A stretch of DNA of 64,000 nucleotides from Aromatoleum bremense (GTDB lineage Bacteria; Pseudomonadota; Gammaproteobacteria; Burkholderiales; Rhodocyclaceae), in assembly GCF_017894365.1 (NCBI RefSeq), contig NZ_CP059467.1:1674001-1738000 (forward strand), read 5' to 3'. The stretch's first letter is position 1. Each line of letters starts with the position of its first letter. The notes under the pieces are model-generated. The model did not search any database. It worked only from the letters and a program-made list of their open reading frames with translations, and was not told the origin of the DNA. Of the stretch, positions 31,951 through 41,619 are shown piece by piece. A program made the position numbers and the translations under genes.

Positions 31951-31968
31951 CGGCCCCCGAAGGGGCCG
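31951..31968. terminator. GC-rich hairpin between convergent genes
   Basis: CGGCCCC-CGAA-GGGGCCG forms a perfect 7-bp stem with a tetraloop just past the 31941 stop and just past the end of the helicase 3' fragment on the other strand. There is no T-run, so it may be a bidirectional, weak or Rho-assisted terminator. An almost identical hairpin is present at 42592-42609. Confidence 0.55.
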
Positions 31969-31984
31969 CCAAGTCCAGCAACGC

Positions 31985-32159
31985 TCAATGCACCAACTGC
32001 CGAGCCAGTGCCACCTCCACCGAGTCGCCATCCTGGTTCAGGACATCGAGTCCGGATTCAGGCACGTCGCCCGAGGTGGATTGCGACACCATGATCTTCC
32101 TGGCCATCAGCCCCAGGCAGGTCATCTGCGAGGAACTGGCATAGCCCAGGTAGATCACG
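31985..32159 (-). pseudogene. orphan 3' end of the ICE helicase gene (duplicate of 42628-42804)
   Basis: On the minus strand this reads VIYLGYASSSQMTCLGLMAR and then continues to a stop as ...VEVALARQLVH. It is the last 57 or so codons of the helicase gene whose intact copy ends at 42628. By my count the two DNA copies differ at about 18 of 175 positions. Homology includes the flanking hairpin and stops abruptly at 32159/32160. The 5' part of this copy is missing. It marks the left boundary of cargo pocket 2. Confidence 0.85.
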
Positions 32160-32261
32160 ATGGCTGTCGTGGGTTCTGGCGGTACTCGATGCCCTTCGTT
32201 TTTTTTCGGGGCAGAGGTTCGATCCGAAGATGCCCCGAGGTGGGAGTTCTCACCATGAGCA

Positions 32262-35200
32262 TTACTTCCCCGGGATTCGGATGTCGTACACCCGAATCGA
32301 ACCGACGCCGCTCGAGAACCGCTTCTCGTCGAATCTCTTCGGACTCAGATACCAAGTCTGTGAAACCTTTCGAACCGAACTCAGTATGGCGGAAGCAAGC
32401 GCCTGCATTTTCGTGCCCGTCAGGCCAAGTTCGAAGTTGGCTCCGCCCGTACCGTAGATTTCCAGATACTTCGCGTCGAGATACTCGACAAGCCCGAGCA
32501 GATCATCGTTTCCGAATCTGGTGACGGATGCATTTGGATAATTCTGACAAATGAACTCCGCAGCGTATGCGGCCACCTTGGCGTGCGGTGGGTCTCCCTC
32601 CGGAGTGACGATCTCGATTTGATCGAACTCGCGGCGATCCAGCAGGGAGAAGAGGCGTTCGTGCTTCGGCGATGCGAATGCAAGCAGGGCGCGGTTTCGG
32701 GACGGATCGGAGACATCATTAAGCAGCTTGATGTCCTTGTACGGTCCGTCTTCTCCAGTCAACAACTCCGCCAGGCTGTCAAGAAAGGCGACAGGATCGT
32801 CCGATCGTTCGGCGGCGAATAGTTTCTCGAGGTCTTCTTGGAGCGGATAGTGTCGCTCGGCCGACGCGTGACATACGAGGACTCGCCCTTTGGCGATCAG
32901 CTCACTGCGGACCGCCTTGAAGATCAAGGGCTTCGCGAGACCGGATATGTCCACGAGCGCAAGGCCGTCTAGACGCGGGAGGGCGGCGAGCGCCTCGTCA
33001 TAAGCGGCCTCTACCACCGTTGTCCCCGATTTGCTCCACGCATTGAGGATATCCTGTGAACGCCCTTCCACCGGGTACCTAATCGCGTGTACGGTCTGCG
33101 GATGGAGTGCTCCCGAGAGGAATCTGTTCGACGCAAGCGTGCGGTCTTCAAACCCCAATCCCACCAGGGCCGAACTCACCGGGAGTGTGGCAAGCTCGTT
33201 CTCGGAAATTTGGCGGATCGAGACCGACACCTTGTCGGCCCACGCCTTCTGATCCGGAGACTTTGTGTCGCTCTCGAATGCGCCGAACAGATCGGCTTGC
33301 CCTGGCGCCGTCCTGCGGACGGAAGCTTGTACCGGCGCGGGGGGAGTTACAACAGGCTGTTCCTGGATAGCGACTTCGGATTCCTGGCTGGGTTGTCCGC
33401 TGCCCAGGGCGCCGGTTTCGTCAACTTCGTCGTTGATCTGGTTGCGCAACAGGATCTCCTTGGCGGCGGCCACATCGTCCAATTCTAGCCACCTGCTCAA
33501 GTCGTCTCCGGACAACTCGAAGCGATCCCTGTCGGCAAGGCCGATGAATGCGGCCAGGCCATAGATCTTTCGATAGCTCAGAATAAACTGCAGGATCGGG
33601 TCGGAGTCCTTCGTCTTGGTGCGCGGCGCTCCGCCAGCGAAAACGAAGACGCCGGCATCGATGAGGTCACGAAGTCTGTCGATCTGCTGCTTCTGGCTGT
33701 TCTCGTCCTCGGCGGTGACCCTGACGTAGATCGAAGAGTATTGCCTCAGGCGTGCTTTCGATTTTCCTTCCTTCGGCGCATTGCGATATGACCGCACCAG
33801 CAGGTCGTGCGCCGTTTGTGCGAACGCGAGGGCGTGGTTCTTGAGATTCCTTGAGTGGGTGGCGCGCCGGTTGAGATCGTAGAGCCGGCGTGCACTCATC
33901 TCTTGGAAGCACTCGGACTGGGTTTGATCCTCAATGGGATATGCGTTGGCGTTACTGCCTCGGCGAAGGATTTCTTCGTAGAGTTTGATGACATCGCCGA
34001 TGTCACCGACGCAGACACTGGTAAGGCAGGACAGGCCCCTGTATACGCGCTTTTTCTGGCCCGCCCCTTCGCTTGAGGAGGCGATCTCTCTGGCAACCTG
34101 TTCCAAGGGTACGTCGCCGAGAATCACCCGCGGATCCCGCTGCCTGGGATGCTGTGCGTGGAGGTCGGCACGCAATTGAAGAATCCTGGCAATGAAGTCC
34201 TTGCCTGCGGAGCCGGGAGCACTGATGGTTTTGAAGACATCCTCACCAAGGTCGAACACCGTCAGGTCGCGATCGATTCGAATCGGGTGGTTTCTTCCAG
34301 GTGATCGGAGGCCGAGTTCGATCGTCTGCCATTCGGATGTGAACTTGAACGCGCAGATCGGGCTCTGGAAAAGGAGCGCGGAAAGGAGCGCCTCGATCTT
34401 GTCGAGCTCAAGATATCGAGTTGATACGTCATCCAGGAGATAGAAGATCGAGGCAGACTCAAACACCTCCGAGCATTCCCTGAGGCTGCTCGCCAGATGG
34501 TTGAACACCTCGGCGGGGGCTTGCTTGACAAGATGCTTCTCGTCGCCGCTGACTGTGAGAACGGCAATCCGTTGCAATCGTTGCTCGAGATCGTCAAGGG
34601 AAATGGAGTCTCGCAAGTCATCGACCCCCTCCAGGTAATCAGCGACGGCCGAAGCCAAACGCGTGTGTGCTCCGGGTGCGATGGCTGTTGAGTCGACATC
34701 ACGGAGGTGCATCAGTGCGCGGGCGGCCTGCAGAGCGTAGGCGACGAAGAGCCGAGTTAGACGATATTCAAGCTTGAGGAGCGACTGCTCCCGTAAATCC
34801 AGCAACCTTTGGGCGGAAACAAAGAGTCCGACAAAGCGATCATTTCGGATGCGCTGGATGACCGCCTCGGCCGTTTCGTCCTTCCGTTGTGTTGCGCGGG
34901 CGTGGATGTCCAGCGCGCGGAGCAGCATCGTCTTGCCGCATCCCCGCATGCCGGTGATGATCTGCGGGCCGGGGCGGGTGATCTCGGTCAGCCAGCGGTT
35001 GGCCGGGTCAACCAGCAGCTTGGGGACATCCCACGATTCCAGTGTCTGGGCGTTGTAGTGGTCAGCGAATCCCTTCAAGCTGAGCGGATTCATCCACGGT
35101 CGCCAGTGGTGTGATGCTCTGTAGAAAGATTCTCGAACCTGAGCGACCATGTCGGCCGGATTTGGAAGGCGAAGGTTCTGGGGGTCCGCGCGCAGATTGC

Positions 35201-36002
35201 CGATGATGCCTTGCAGCGCCAGCGCAACCCGAAAATCCCGGTCCTCCATTTGATCTGGCCTTGCGAGCAGCCCGGCGAGAAGGGTGTTGACGTGCTCTGC
35301 GATGAACCCCAAATCCCCCTGTCGGTCGTCGGTACTCTTGCTCTCGTCGGAGACACTGCCGAGGTCGATTGCCATGACCTGCAGCATGGGATCAATCGCG
35401 TCAGGTCGTCGCGATTCAGGGCGGAGTCTCTCGACGATGAGGTTTTCGGAGTGCAGGTCGTTGTGGTTAAGTTTGTTAGCCTCCAGTTCGGCACGAAGCT
35501 GCAACAGATCGATTGCGACCTGACAGATCGACGCGGCACTGGGCGGTGTCCTGCTGTTGACGAAGTCCTTTAGAAGATCGCCTTCGACGTAGTCGAGCAC
35601 GGTGACGTGGCACGGGATACTGGTCGCGGCGTCATCAGTAAAGACGACGGTCTCATCAGGGATCGCGTCGATGATGTCGACTGCATGCGTCGCGCTGGCC
35701 GCCAGTTCGGCGTGCAATCGGACCTCGTCTAGAAACGGTGTCTTCTTGAACGGCGCAAAACTATAAAAGGCGACAGGCGATATCTTGATGACGTACTTCT
35801 TCCCGACGAATCCGGCTTCCGCGACGTATGCGGCGCCGTAGAATCCCCTTCCGAGATGCTTCGTGATCCGGTAGTTGCCTATCTTGGTCGGCGGATGGTC
35901 CAGGACGAGGCCGTAGGTGCGCCCGCAGGATGGGCACTTGTCACCCAATTCCCTTTCCGCATAGTCCTTTGAAGGACAAAAGAAGCAGCAGTATTTAGCC
36001 AT
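32262..36002 (-). CDS. protein-kinase-like / P-loop ATPase fusion, putative defence sensor
   Basis: This 1246-aa multidomain protein begins with a zinc ribbon (CFFC...CPSC, residues 6-26). A Ser/Thr-kinase-like domain follows, with G-loop LGRGFYGAAYV (50-60), Lys73 in YVIKIS, catalytic loop HNDLHSEN (180-187) and metal site IDLGS (212-216). Next is a P-loop region with GMRGCGKT (351-358) and Walker B LLDDVS (522-527), STAND/ORC-like in spacing. The C-terminal 350 residues, starting around SALVGLGFEDRTLASNRF, form an alpha/beta domain I do not recognise. The start overlaps the end of the phosphorylase-like gene by 8 bp, so the two are coupled. A sensor-effector role in phage defence is inference from architecture and neighbours. 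Confidence 0.82.
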   Translation of the reverse strand: MAKYCCFFCPSKDYAERELGDKCPSCGRTYGLVLDHPPTKIGNYRITKHLGRGFYGAAYVAEAGFVGKKYVIKISPVAFYSFAPFKKTPFLDEVRLHAELAASATHAVDIIDAIPDETVVFTDDAATSIPCHVTVLDYVEGDLLKDFVNSRTPPSAASICQVAIDLLQLRAELEANKLNHNDLHSENLIVERLRPESRRPDAIDPMLQVMAIDLGSVSDESKSTDDRQGDLGFIAEHVNTLLAGLLARPDQMEDRDFRVALALQGIIGNLRADPQNLRLPNPADMVAQVRESFYRASHHWRPWMNPLSLKGFADHYNAQTLESWDVPKLLVDPANRWLTEITRPGPQIITGMRGCGKTMLLRALDIHARATQRKDETAEAVIQRIRNDRFVGLFVSAQRLLDLREQSLLKLEYRLTRLFVAYALQAARALMHLRDVDSTAIAPGAHTRLASAVADYLEGVDDLRDSISLDDLEQRLQRIAVLTVSGDEKHLVKQAPAEVFNHLASSLRECSEVFESASIFYLLDDVSTRYLELDKIEALLSALLFQSPICAFKFTSEWQTIELGLRSPGRNHPIRIDRDLTVFDLGEDVFKTISAPGSAGKDFIARILQLRADLHAQHPRQRDPRVILGDVPLEQVAREIASSSEGAGQKKRVYRGLSCLTSVCVGDIGDVIKLYEEILRRGSNANAYPIEDQTQSECFQEMSARRLYDLNRRATHSRNLKNHALAFAQTAHDLLVRSYRNAPKEGKSKARLRQYSSIYVRVTAEDENSQKQQIDRLRDLIDAGVFVFAGGAPRTKTKDSDPILQFILSYRKIYGLAAFIGLADRDRFELSGDDLSRWLELDDVAAAKEILLRNQINDEVDETGALGSGQPSQESEVAIQEQPVVTPPAPVQASVRRTAPGQADLFGAFESDTKSPDQKAWADKVSVSIRQISENELATLPVSSALVGLGFEDRTLASNRFLSGALHPQTVHAIRYPVEGRSQDILNAWSKSGTTVVEAAYDEALAALPRLDGLALVDISGLAKPLIFKAVRSELIAKGRVLVCHASAERHYPLQEDLEKLFAAERSDDPVAFLDSLAELLTGEDGPYKDIKLLNDVSDPSRNRALLAFASPKHERLFSLLDRREFDQIEIVTPEGDPPHAKVAAYAAEFICQNYPNASVTRFGNDDLLGLVEYLDAKYLEIYGTGGANFELGLTGTKMQALASAILSSVRKVSQTWYLSPKRFDEKRFSSGVGSIRVYDIRIPGK

Positions 36003-37221
36003 TGATTGCCTCGAAATCGGGTCCGTGCGGGAGACGGCTCGGAGTGCCGACTACCTCGTCGAGCCTGTGAATAACGTCCGGCATCAATGATTCGGGCGCC
36101 CTAACCGTCGCGATCGGAGTGCCGCCGGGAACCCATTGTCCCGGAGGGATGAGAAGAACGAGTCCAACCGGATCCGGAAAAGGTTCCTGTTCCGATATGA
36201 ACATGCCCTGCCATTCGACAAGTCGGTCGCGAAGCAGGTCCAAGTGGTAGAAGCAGAATCCATCGTGTGCCGCCAGGACATGTCCGGTGTGGGCCTTTCT
36301 CGTGTCGCGTACAAGCGCATCGAAGTCGTCTGGATCTGCGCCTTGGGCGATGAGGTTGTCGTCGAAGTGCCGGCGGAGCGCTGCGGGGGATGCCTCTGCG
36401 ACCCTCGCGCGAAGGTCGGCGGGAAGGCAGGCCAAGGCGAGCGTTCGGCAGGTCTCGACATGGCTTCCCAGCCAGGGGGAGCATGTTCCACGGAAGACAT
36501 CGTCAAGCGCGAGCAGGGATTCCCGCCTTCCGAGATAGGGCTGGTATGGGTACCGGGCATCGGTCAGAACCGGTGACGCCTTTATGCCGAGAGTCCGTGC
36601 AGCCTGTACAAACAACCGTGCATTTGCTGCTGCGATGGTTTTGTTGTTGCCAAAATTGCCATGAGGAGCGACCCGGATGTCGAGACCTGCATGCTTGACG
36701 CCGACGGCAAGCTTCTTCGACAAAAGACTGCCGGCCACCAAAGACGGAATGGTTTGCGCATTCATGGCCTGCCGTAATTTGAACATCCGCCCGTCAAGCG
36801 GCGCCATCCGGCCCTTGGCGAGGAAGTGGGCGTATCCGGAAGCGTCGACAATCTGAAGTATCTCTCGAACGGATAGTTCAGTCCGATAGCCGGGGATCTG
36901 ACCAAGGCAATCGATCCCACCGGCCGGCCGACCCGGTACGCCGAGTTTCGGAACGATCGCTCCTGCCGCACGGAGATATAGCGGCGTCAGAAGCGTACTT
37001 AGCGATGCAGGACCGCCCGTGGATGCGACGTCGGCGGAAACTGCCCCGTCTACGGTTATGCATTCGCCTGAAGCAGCCAGGATCGTCGCCAGTTCCGCCG
37101 CCACGGCGCCATCGTTCGGGAAGCGCGCGGCGATAATGGCAATTACCGTGCGTATATCGTCGTCCGAAGGATCTTGGAACAGTGAAGCGAGGAACCCGGT
37201 ATCGGTCTCTGGGGCGTCCAT
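35995..37221 (-). CDS. thymidine phosphorylase-like enzyme, active site diverged
   Basis: This 408-aa protein is of the pyrimidine-nucleoside phosphorylase family. It retains the glycine-rich strand STGGPASLSTLLTPLYLRAA, then GAIVPKLGVPGRPAGGIDCL followed by IPG, where DeoA has 'SGRGLGHTGGTLDKLE.IPG'. It keeps LRQAMNAQTIPSLVAGSLLS followed by KKLA, corresponding to the Arg, Ser and Lys substrate-binding residues of E. coli DeoA. In the phosphate/catalytic motif 'DKHSTGG' it has DVASTGG, so the Lys and the catalytic His are replaced. The substrate may therefore differ or activity be lost. The gene is tied to the kinase fusion and to methylase and ATPase genes, not to deo genes. Confidence 0.82.
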   Translation of the reverse strand: MDAPETDTGFLASLFQDPSDDDIRTVIAIIAARFPNDGAVAAELATILAASGECITVDGAVSADVASTGGPASLSTLLTPLYLRAAGAIVPKLGVPGRPAGGIDCLGQIPGYRTELSVREILQIVDASGYAHFLAKGRMAPLDGRMFKLRQAMNAQTIPSLVAGSLLSKKLAVGVKHAGLDIRVAPHGNFGNNKTIAAANARLFVQAARTLGIKASPVLTDARYPYQPYLGRRESLLALDDVFRGTCSPWLGSHVETCRTLALACLPADLRARVAEASPAALRRHFDDNLIAQGADPDDFDALVRDTRKAHTGHVLAAHDGFCFYHLDLLRDRLVEWQGMFISEQEPFPDPVGLVLLIPPGQWVPGGTPIATVRAPESLMPDVIHRLDEVVGTPSRLPHGPDFEAING

Positions 37222-38433
37222 CGTCGGTTCCTTATTGAGCGATATGGTTCTGTTCTGTTATCACGAGATCAGCCATGCAACCATTTTTGCAGACATTCGC
37301 GGATTGTAGTGAGGTCTGCATTGTCCTGCGGGATTTCGGCGATCTTGAATCGCGCAAGAGTGGTAACCTCCTCGGCGCTAGGCTCAATCTCTGCACTACC
37401 GGACAGTAGCTTCTTGAGTGCGGCCTTCGCGTCGATCGAGCCCGCATCGGAATGGCGTCGAGTAGGTTCAAACGCCTCCAAAATTATGTGTTCCGGCAGT
37501 TGTCTAGGGAAAAAGTCCAGATGTTTGCGTAGCCAAGCCAGATAGCTGAGTTGGGCCTTGATTTTCGCTTTCTTGTGAGCAGCCTCATCGCGTCCGCCCT
37601 GGATATGGTATTGAGGCTCAAATCCGAGCTCCTGCTTGATACGGCTATCCAATTGCGCATGCTCGGCGGGCGCTATCTGGGCAGGATCGCTGAATTCCTT
37701 CACTTTCTTCTGGTCGCCGTCGAGCAAGACGAAAACTTCATCACCGGAAACCATGGCAGCCGGCCCCAAGTACTTGAGAATGGACTCGGCGCCACCCGGA
37801 GCCACCTTGACCTCGAGTGTCTCGCGGTCGCCGGGATCAAGGCCTTTGGCCGCATGGAGAACAAGTTGCTCTGCCAAGGAATCCTCCACAAGCACTCGAC
37901 GCTTGTTCTGCGGCGGTCTTCCAAGGCGGTTCAATGCCGCTGCGGGAGAGCTACGGGGGAGAATGCGGGATTGGGTTTTTCCGTTATCCTCGAACACCTT
38001 GATTGCTTCATGCGGTAGGCCGGTTAAAAACTCGCTCGAGTGAGTCGAGATAATTATCTGGTGCTTCTTCAGCTTGATCTGATCCAGCAAAAATCTGAGC
38101 ATAGACCGCTGGGCTCCGGGGTGGAGAGACGTTTCCGGTTCATCGAGCAGAATAAGTGAGTACTCATCTGCGGCCAGGACGTCGACAACCGCGCTCACGG
38201 CAGCAATCTCGCCGCTCCCCGCAAACGCTTCGGAGTATTCCGCCCCACGTTTGAAAACGACGCTCAGATCTCTACCTCTATTGCCGGGGTAAAGGGAATG
38301 CCGAATGAGGTGAGCTGAATCATAGGAACGGCCGAGAATTCTGGATGCCTCGGTGAGCTCATAAGGCTTAAGCACGCGGTTCTCGAATATGCGCTCGCGG
38401 TGCCCCATCTTGTACGACTGCTTGATATCATCC

Positions 38434-39929
38434 GAGCCTCTTGCAAAAATCCCACTTCGGAATTGTGAAGCTGAGGCACTCGCCCGCCGGGAGCGAGATT
38501 TCCTCGTTGGCGAAGTCGGCAGGGCTTTTCGGCCAGGTCATTGGCATGTTCTTGCTATTTTTGGACGTAGGAGTCCTGCGTCATCGATGGCAGCGATGTC
38601 AGCGTAGGTGTCGCGGTGCGGAGTGTCATTGCCGCAATCGCATCAACTGATCAGCAGACAGCGCCAAGACACCGAACATCAGGTGCCCCATGACCTTGGT
38701 GCCGCCCTTGACCCGGAGAGTGTTGCCGCCGAACTCATCCTTGAGCCGCGCATTGCTGCGCTCGGCGACGGTGCGTTCGTTGTAACGGATCGCGTCAGCA
38801 GGCTCGAACGCCTCTTTCATCCCGCCACGCGGATTGTGGTCGATCAAGGGGACATGGCCGAGGCTGCGGCAGTGCTCATGCAACTCGAAGCTGCAATAGG
38901 CGGCATCCATGACGTCGTAGAGGTTGGTGACACGCTGCGCGCTGATCAGCGACAGGGGGATGGCAGCGCGGCTGTCGTGCATCGAGGCCGACGACAGCAG
39001 CGCCGCAATCGGCACGCCACAGTCGGCGGTGTCCAGGTGCAGCTTGTAGCCGTTCCAGCTGACTTTGTACCCTTGGGCATTGCACTTGGTGCCACGGTCG
39101 CACCCCGAGGGGATATCCTTGAGCATCTGCGCCAGGCTCTGCTGACGTTGGCGCTGGATGGGCGAAACCTTGGCAGGGGCACGGACTTTGCCGCGCCGGG
39201 GGCGGCCGCGGCCCCGTTTCTTCGCCGGAACCGCGGGCGTTGGCGCAGCCGGCGCCGCCTCGGTGATCAAGCACGATTGGGCCGCCGGCGCCGGCGCCGG
39301 GGTCGCCGCTGCACGCCGGCTCTGGGCCGGGCGCTCGCGCGCTTCGATCGCGGTGCCGTCGCGGCTGAGGTGCCCGATCAGTTCATTCCCAAGGTGTTCC
39401 TTGATGAGCGCCTCATGCACCCGTTCGGCCAGACGCGCCGCGGCGAACTCGTCAAACGCGCGCGAGAACGTGGACTCGGAGGGCAGTTTCCGGCACAGCG
39501 CAAAGCCACAGATGCGCCGCAGCGCACGATCGACCGTCAGACGCTCAATCAGCCCGACCGTGGTCGTCAGCCCCAACACGGCTTTGGCTACAAAGGCATT
39601 CGCCAGCCAGCTGCGCTCATGGGGCGGACGGCCCGTACCGCACCAGGATGCCGAAACGAATTCCTCGATGCGCACCCATTCCAGGGTGTGGATGACCCGC
39701 TCCAGCTTCGGCGTCAGTGCGCCCACCTCGTTCTTCAACTTGGGCAGCAGTTCGTGCTGAACCACATTCCACCGTTGCAGGATTACAGCGCGTCCGATAG
39801 CATCCATTTTGCGGGCGTTATGATGTTTGTGTGAGAACTTCATCATGCCAGAAATGGCCGCCCGCCCCCTCCGCCTTTGCCTCGCGCTGCAAAAAATTCC
39901 CCGCGCAGAGCGCTTTTTGCAAGAGGCTC
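38434..39929 (-). mobile_element. IS5/IS1182-like insertion sequence (DUF772 transposase)
   Basis: This is a 1496-bp element with perfect 16-bp terminal inverted repeats: GAGCCTCTTGCAAAAA at 38434-38449 and its complement at 39914-39929. It is flanked by the 4-bp direct repeat ATCC (38430-38433 and 39930-39933). It carries one transposase gene and interrupts the OLD-like gene. The clean ends and exact duplication indicate a recent insertion. Confidence 0.9.
38626..39846 (-). CDS. DUF772-type IS transposase
   Basis: This 406-aa transposase has an N-terminal DUF772-like region (MLLVQHELLP-like helix in NVVQHELLPKLKNEVGAL), then ERSWLANAFVAKAVLGLTTT and a DDE domain beginning HLSRDGTAIEARERPAQ. 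A low-complexity Ala/Pro insert lies in the middle (about 185-225). Later conserved parts are DAAYCSFELHEHCRSLGHVP and ERSNARLKDEFGG. The frame is intact. It is assigned to the IS5/IS1182-like group from resemblance, not from a search. Confidence 0.8.
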   Translation of the reverse strand: MMKFSHKHHNARKMDAIGRAVILQRWNVVQHELLPKLKNEVGALTPKLERVIHTLEWVRIEEFVSASWCGTGRPPHERSWLANAFVAKAVLGLTTTVGLIERLTVDRALRRICGFALCRKLPSESTFSRAFDEFAAARLAERVHEALIKEHLGNELIGHLSRDGTAIEARERPAQSRRAAATPAPAPAAQSCLITEAAPAAPTPAVPAKKRGRGRPRRGKVRAPAKVSPIQRQRQQSLAQMLKDIPSGCDRGTKCNAQGYKVSWNGYKLHLDTADCGVPIAALLSSASMHDSRAAIPLSLISAQRVTNLYDVMDAAYCSFELHEHCRSLGHVPLIDHNPRGGMKEAFEPADAIRYNERTVAERSNARLKDEFGGNTLRVKGGTKVMGHLMFGVLALSADQLMRLRQ

Positions 39930-40560
39930 ATCCTTCACCGTCTTGAGTCGACGCGCCGCTCGCAGCATCACATCGCGCTTGTTTCCTCCGCCAAGGTCGT
40001 CATCGAAGTAAAAGTAGCGGTCGAAGGAACCAAACAACGCCCTGAAATTGATGTAGACGACCTTTCTTCGAACAGGATTCCAGCGATCCTTTGCCTTCCC
40101 CTCGAAGTCACCCTCCGGCATGGGTGCCATTCCGTCGCTCTTGCTCCAACGGTATGGCTCCCAATAGTCCTGCTTTTTCCCGATACGTGCTTTCCGAGTT
40201 TCAACAACCCCGCCGAAGCCCTCGTGCCAGTAGCCGTAGAAATAACGCTGAGGGTCCCTATTGCTATCCTCGATGGGATCTAAGTCGGTGGAGAACCAAA
40301 ATTTGGACGTCGAGTGTCCGTACGGCATCCCCCATAGCGCATGTAGCAGCGAGCTCTTGCCGATCCCGTTAGCGCCGACAAGCGCGGTGAGGGGGAACTC
40401 GAAATCGACCCGTGTTCCCGACTCAATGTTTTTGAACCTGGGGAATGTCGCGTGAGTTATGTAGTGCTTAAGCGGCTTGCCCGGGGCGAAGTTCTTGAGC
40501 GTATCGACAAGCGCGATGATTTCTTCATTCTTTGACATTCGGCCACCGAGTCGTTGCCTG

Positions 40561-41619
40561 TCACTGCCCGGCCAAATGGCTCTTTATCGCCTCAGCCTGC
40601 ATGCGCGAAAAAAGCGGAGGGAGGGCATTCCCGATCATCTCGGCGGCGGCGTACTTGCCCCGGCGCAGCGAGAACACATAGCCAGGCGGAAAGCTCTGCA
40701 GGAGCGCCGCCTCGCGAAGGGTGATGGCGCGGTCCTCCGTGGGATGAAGAAACCGCCCCTTCGAGGGGTTGATGCAGCCGCCGGTGATAGTGGGCGCAAC
40801 GTCGTCCCATCGCATACGACCGTAGACGTCGTAGAACCCGTCCTGTTTTTCGTGGCATTTGAGGACCAGTCCTGGGGATAGAGCCGTCCTGCTGCCGCCG
40901 TCCTTCGGGATGGCCTTGATCAACTGACGCACGCGTTCGCTGCGCTGCTCACCCAGGCTGTGGAGAGGGTCATTTTTCAGGATATGATCCGGCAGCTTTC
41001 CGATCGTATCTCTTACCGTCTTACGCCCTTTCACCGGTTCGATGTGTGAGATTCGACCCAGCCGTGACGCGAGGACAACGAGTCGCTTGCGACGCTGGGG
41101 CACACCGAAATCAGCGACATCAAGGATCTGATCGGAGATTTCGTAACCAAGCTTGCGCAGATCCCTCTTGAAATCCAGATAGCGGGTATAGCGTGAGAGA
41201 TTGGGCACATTCTCCAGCATCACGACTTTCGGCCGCATTTCGCCCACCACCCGGAGAACCTCATCAATAAGCCGGTTACGGGGATCGTCCATTCGCTCTC
41301 TCTTGTTGTTGAGTCGGATGCGGGAAAAACCCTGGCATGGGGGGCAGCCGGCCAGCAGGTCGAGTTCCCCCGTCGCGATGCCGCAGGCGTCCAAGATCTC
41401 GGAAGCCGAGATGTTGCGGATATCGGCATTGAAAAGCCTCACCTCGGGGTGATTGGCGGCATACGTTTCCGCGGCGAGTGCATCAATCTCCACGGCCGCG
41501 CCCACGGTGAAGCCCGCATCACGGAGGCCTTGGGTCAGGCCCCCGCAACCCGAAAATAAATCTATGGCCATGCGCATATTGGACTTCTTTTTCATCTTGA
41601 CGGCTGCCGTGTGAATCAC
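40561..41619 (-). CDS. DNA cytosine-5 methyltransferase
   Basis: This 352-aa C5 methylase has the family motifs in order: DLFSGCGGLTQGLRDAGF (I), AGCPPCQGFS with catalytic Cys (IV), MLENVPNLSRYTRYLDF (VI), DFGVPQRRKRLVVLASR (VIII) and the C-terminal REAALLQSFP and MIGNALPPLF (IX-X). The reading from 41619 uses a GTG overlapping the RHH stop (GTGA); ATGs at 41595 and 41577 are alternatives. The target-recognition region is short. It is transcribed with the RHH, OLD-like, phosphorylase-like and kinase genes. A Vsr gene diverges from it, as often seen with C5 methylases, but no restriction enzyme is recognised. Confidence 0.9.
   Translation of the reverse strand: MIHTAAVKMKKKSNMRMAIDLFSGCGGLTQGLRDAGFTVGAAVEIDALAAETYAANHPEVRLFNADIRNISASEILDACGIATGELDLLAGCPPCQGFSRIRLNNKRERMDDPRNRLIDEVLRVVGEMRPKVVMLENVPNLSRYTRYLDFKRDLRKLGYEISDQILDVADFGVPQRRKRLVVLASRLGRISHIEPVKGRKTVRDTIGKLPDHILKNDPLHSLGEQRSERVRQLIKAIPKDGGSRTALSPGLVLKCHEKQDGFYDVYGRMRWDDVAPTITGGCINPSKGRFLHPTEDRAITLREAALLQSFPPGYVFSLRRGKYAAAEMIGNALPPLFSRMQAEAIKSHLAGQ

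Larger units (their letters stand above)
37269..40538 (-). pseudogene. OLD-like ATPase/TOPRIM gene split by an IS
   Basis: The N-terminal part (40538 to 39930) has Walker A LVGANGIGKSSLLHALWG at about 53-70. The C-terminal part (38429 to 37269) has signature and Walker B YSLILLDEPETSLHPGAQRS, switch IIISTHSSEF and a TOPRIM-like tail (VEDSLAEQLV ... VLLDGDQKK). Removing the IS and one ATCC target copy rejoins them exactly in frame (RRLKTVKDDIKQSYKMGHRE), giving a 589-aa protein. Domain order and length resemble OLD-family nucleases, including GajA of Gabija. As found it is interrupted; the C-terminal half might still be made from an internal ATG at 38408. The N-terminal half ends in residues encoded by the IS. 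Confidence 0.85.

Noticed and set aside
32196..32240. Rho-independent terminator after the kinase gene
   Set aside because: A hairpin of GGGGCA/TGCCCC is present, but the run of eight T precedes it on the plus strand and reads as A on the minus strand, so it is not a T-tailed terminator for the minus-strand operon.
35995..37221. Housekeeping deoA
   Set aside because: There are no deo neighbours, it is coupled to a kinase/P-loop fusion on a mobile island, and the catalytic His motif is replaced.
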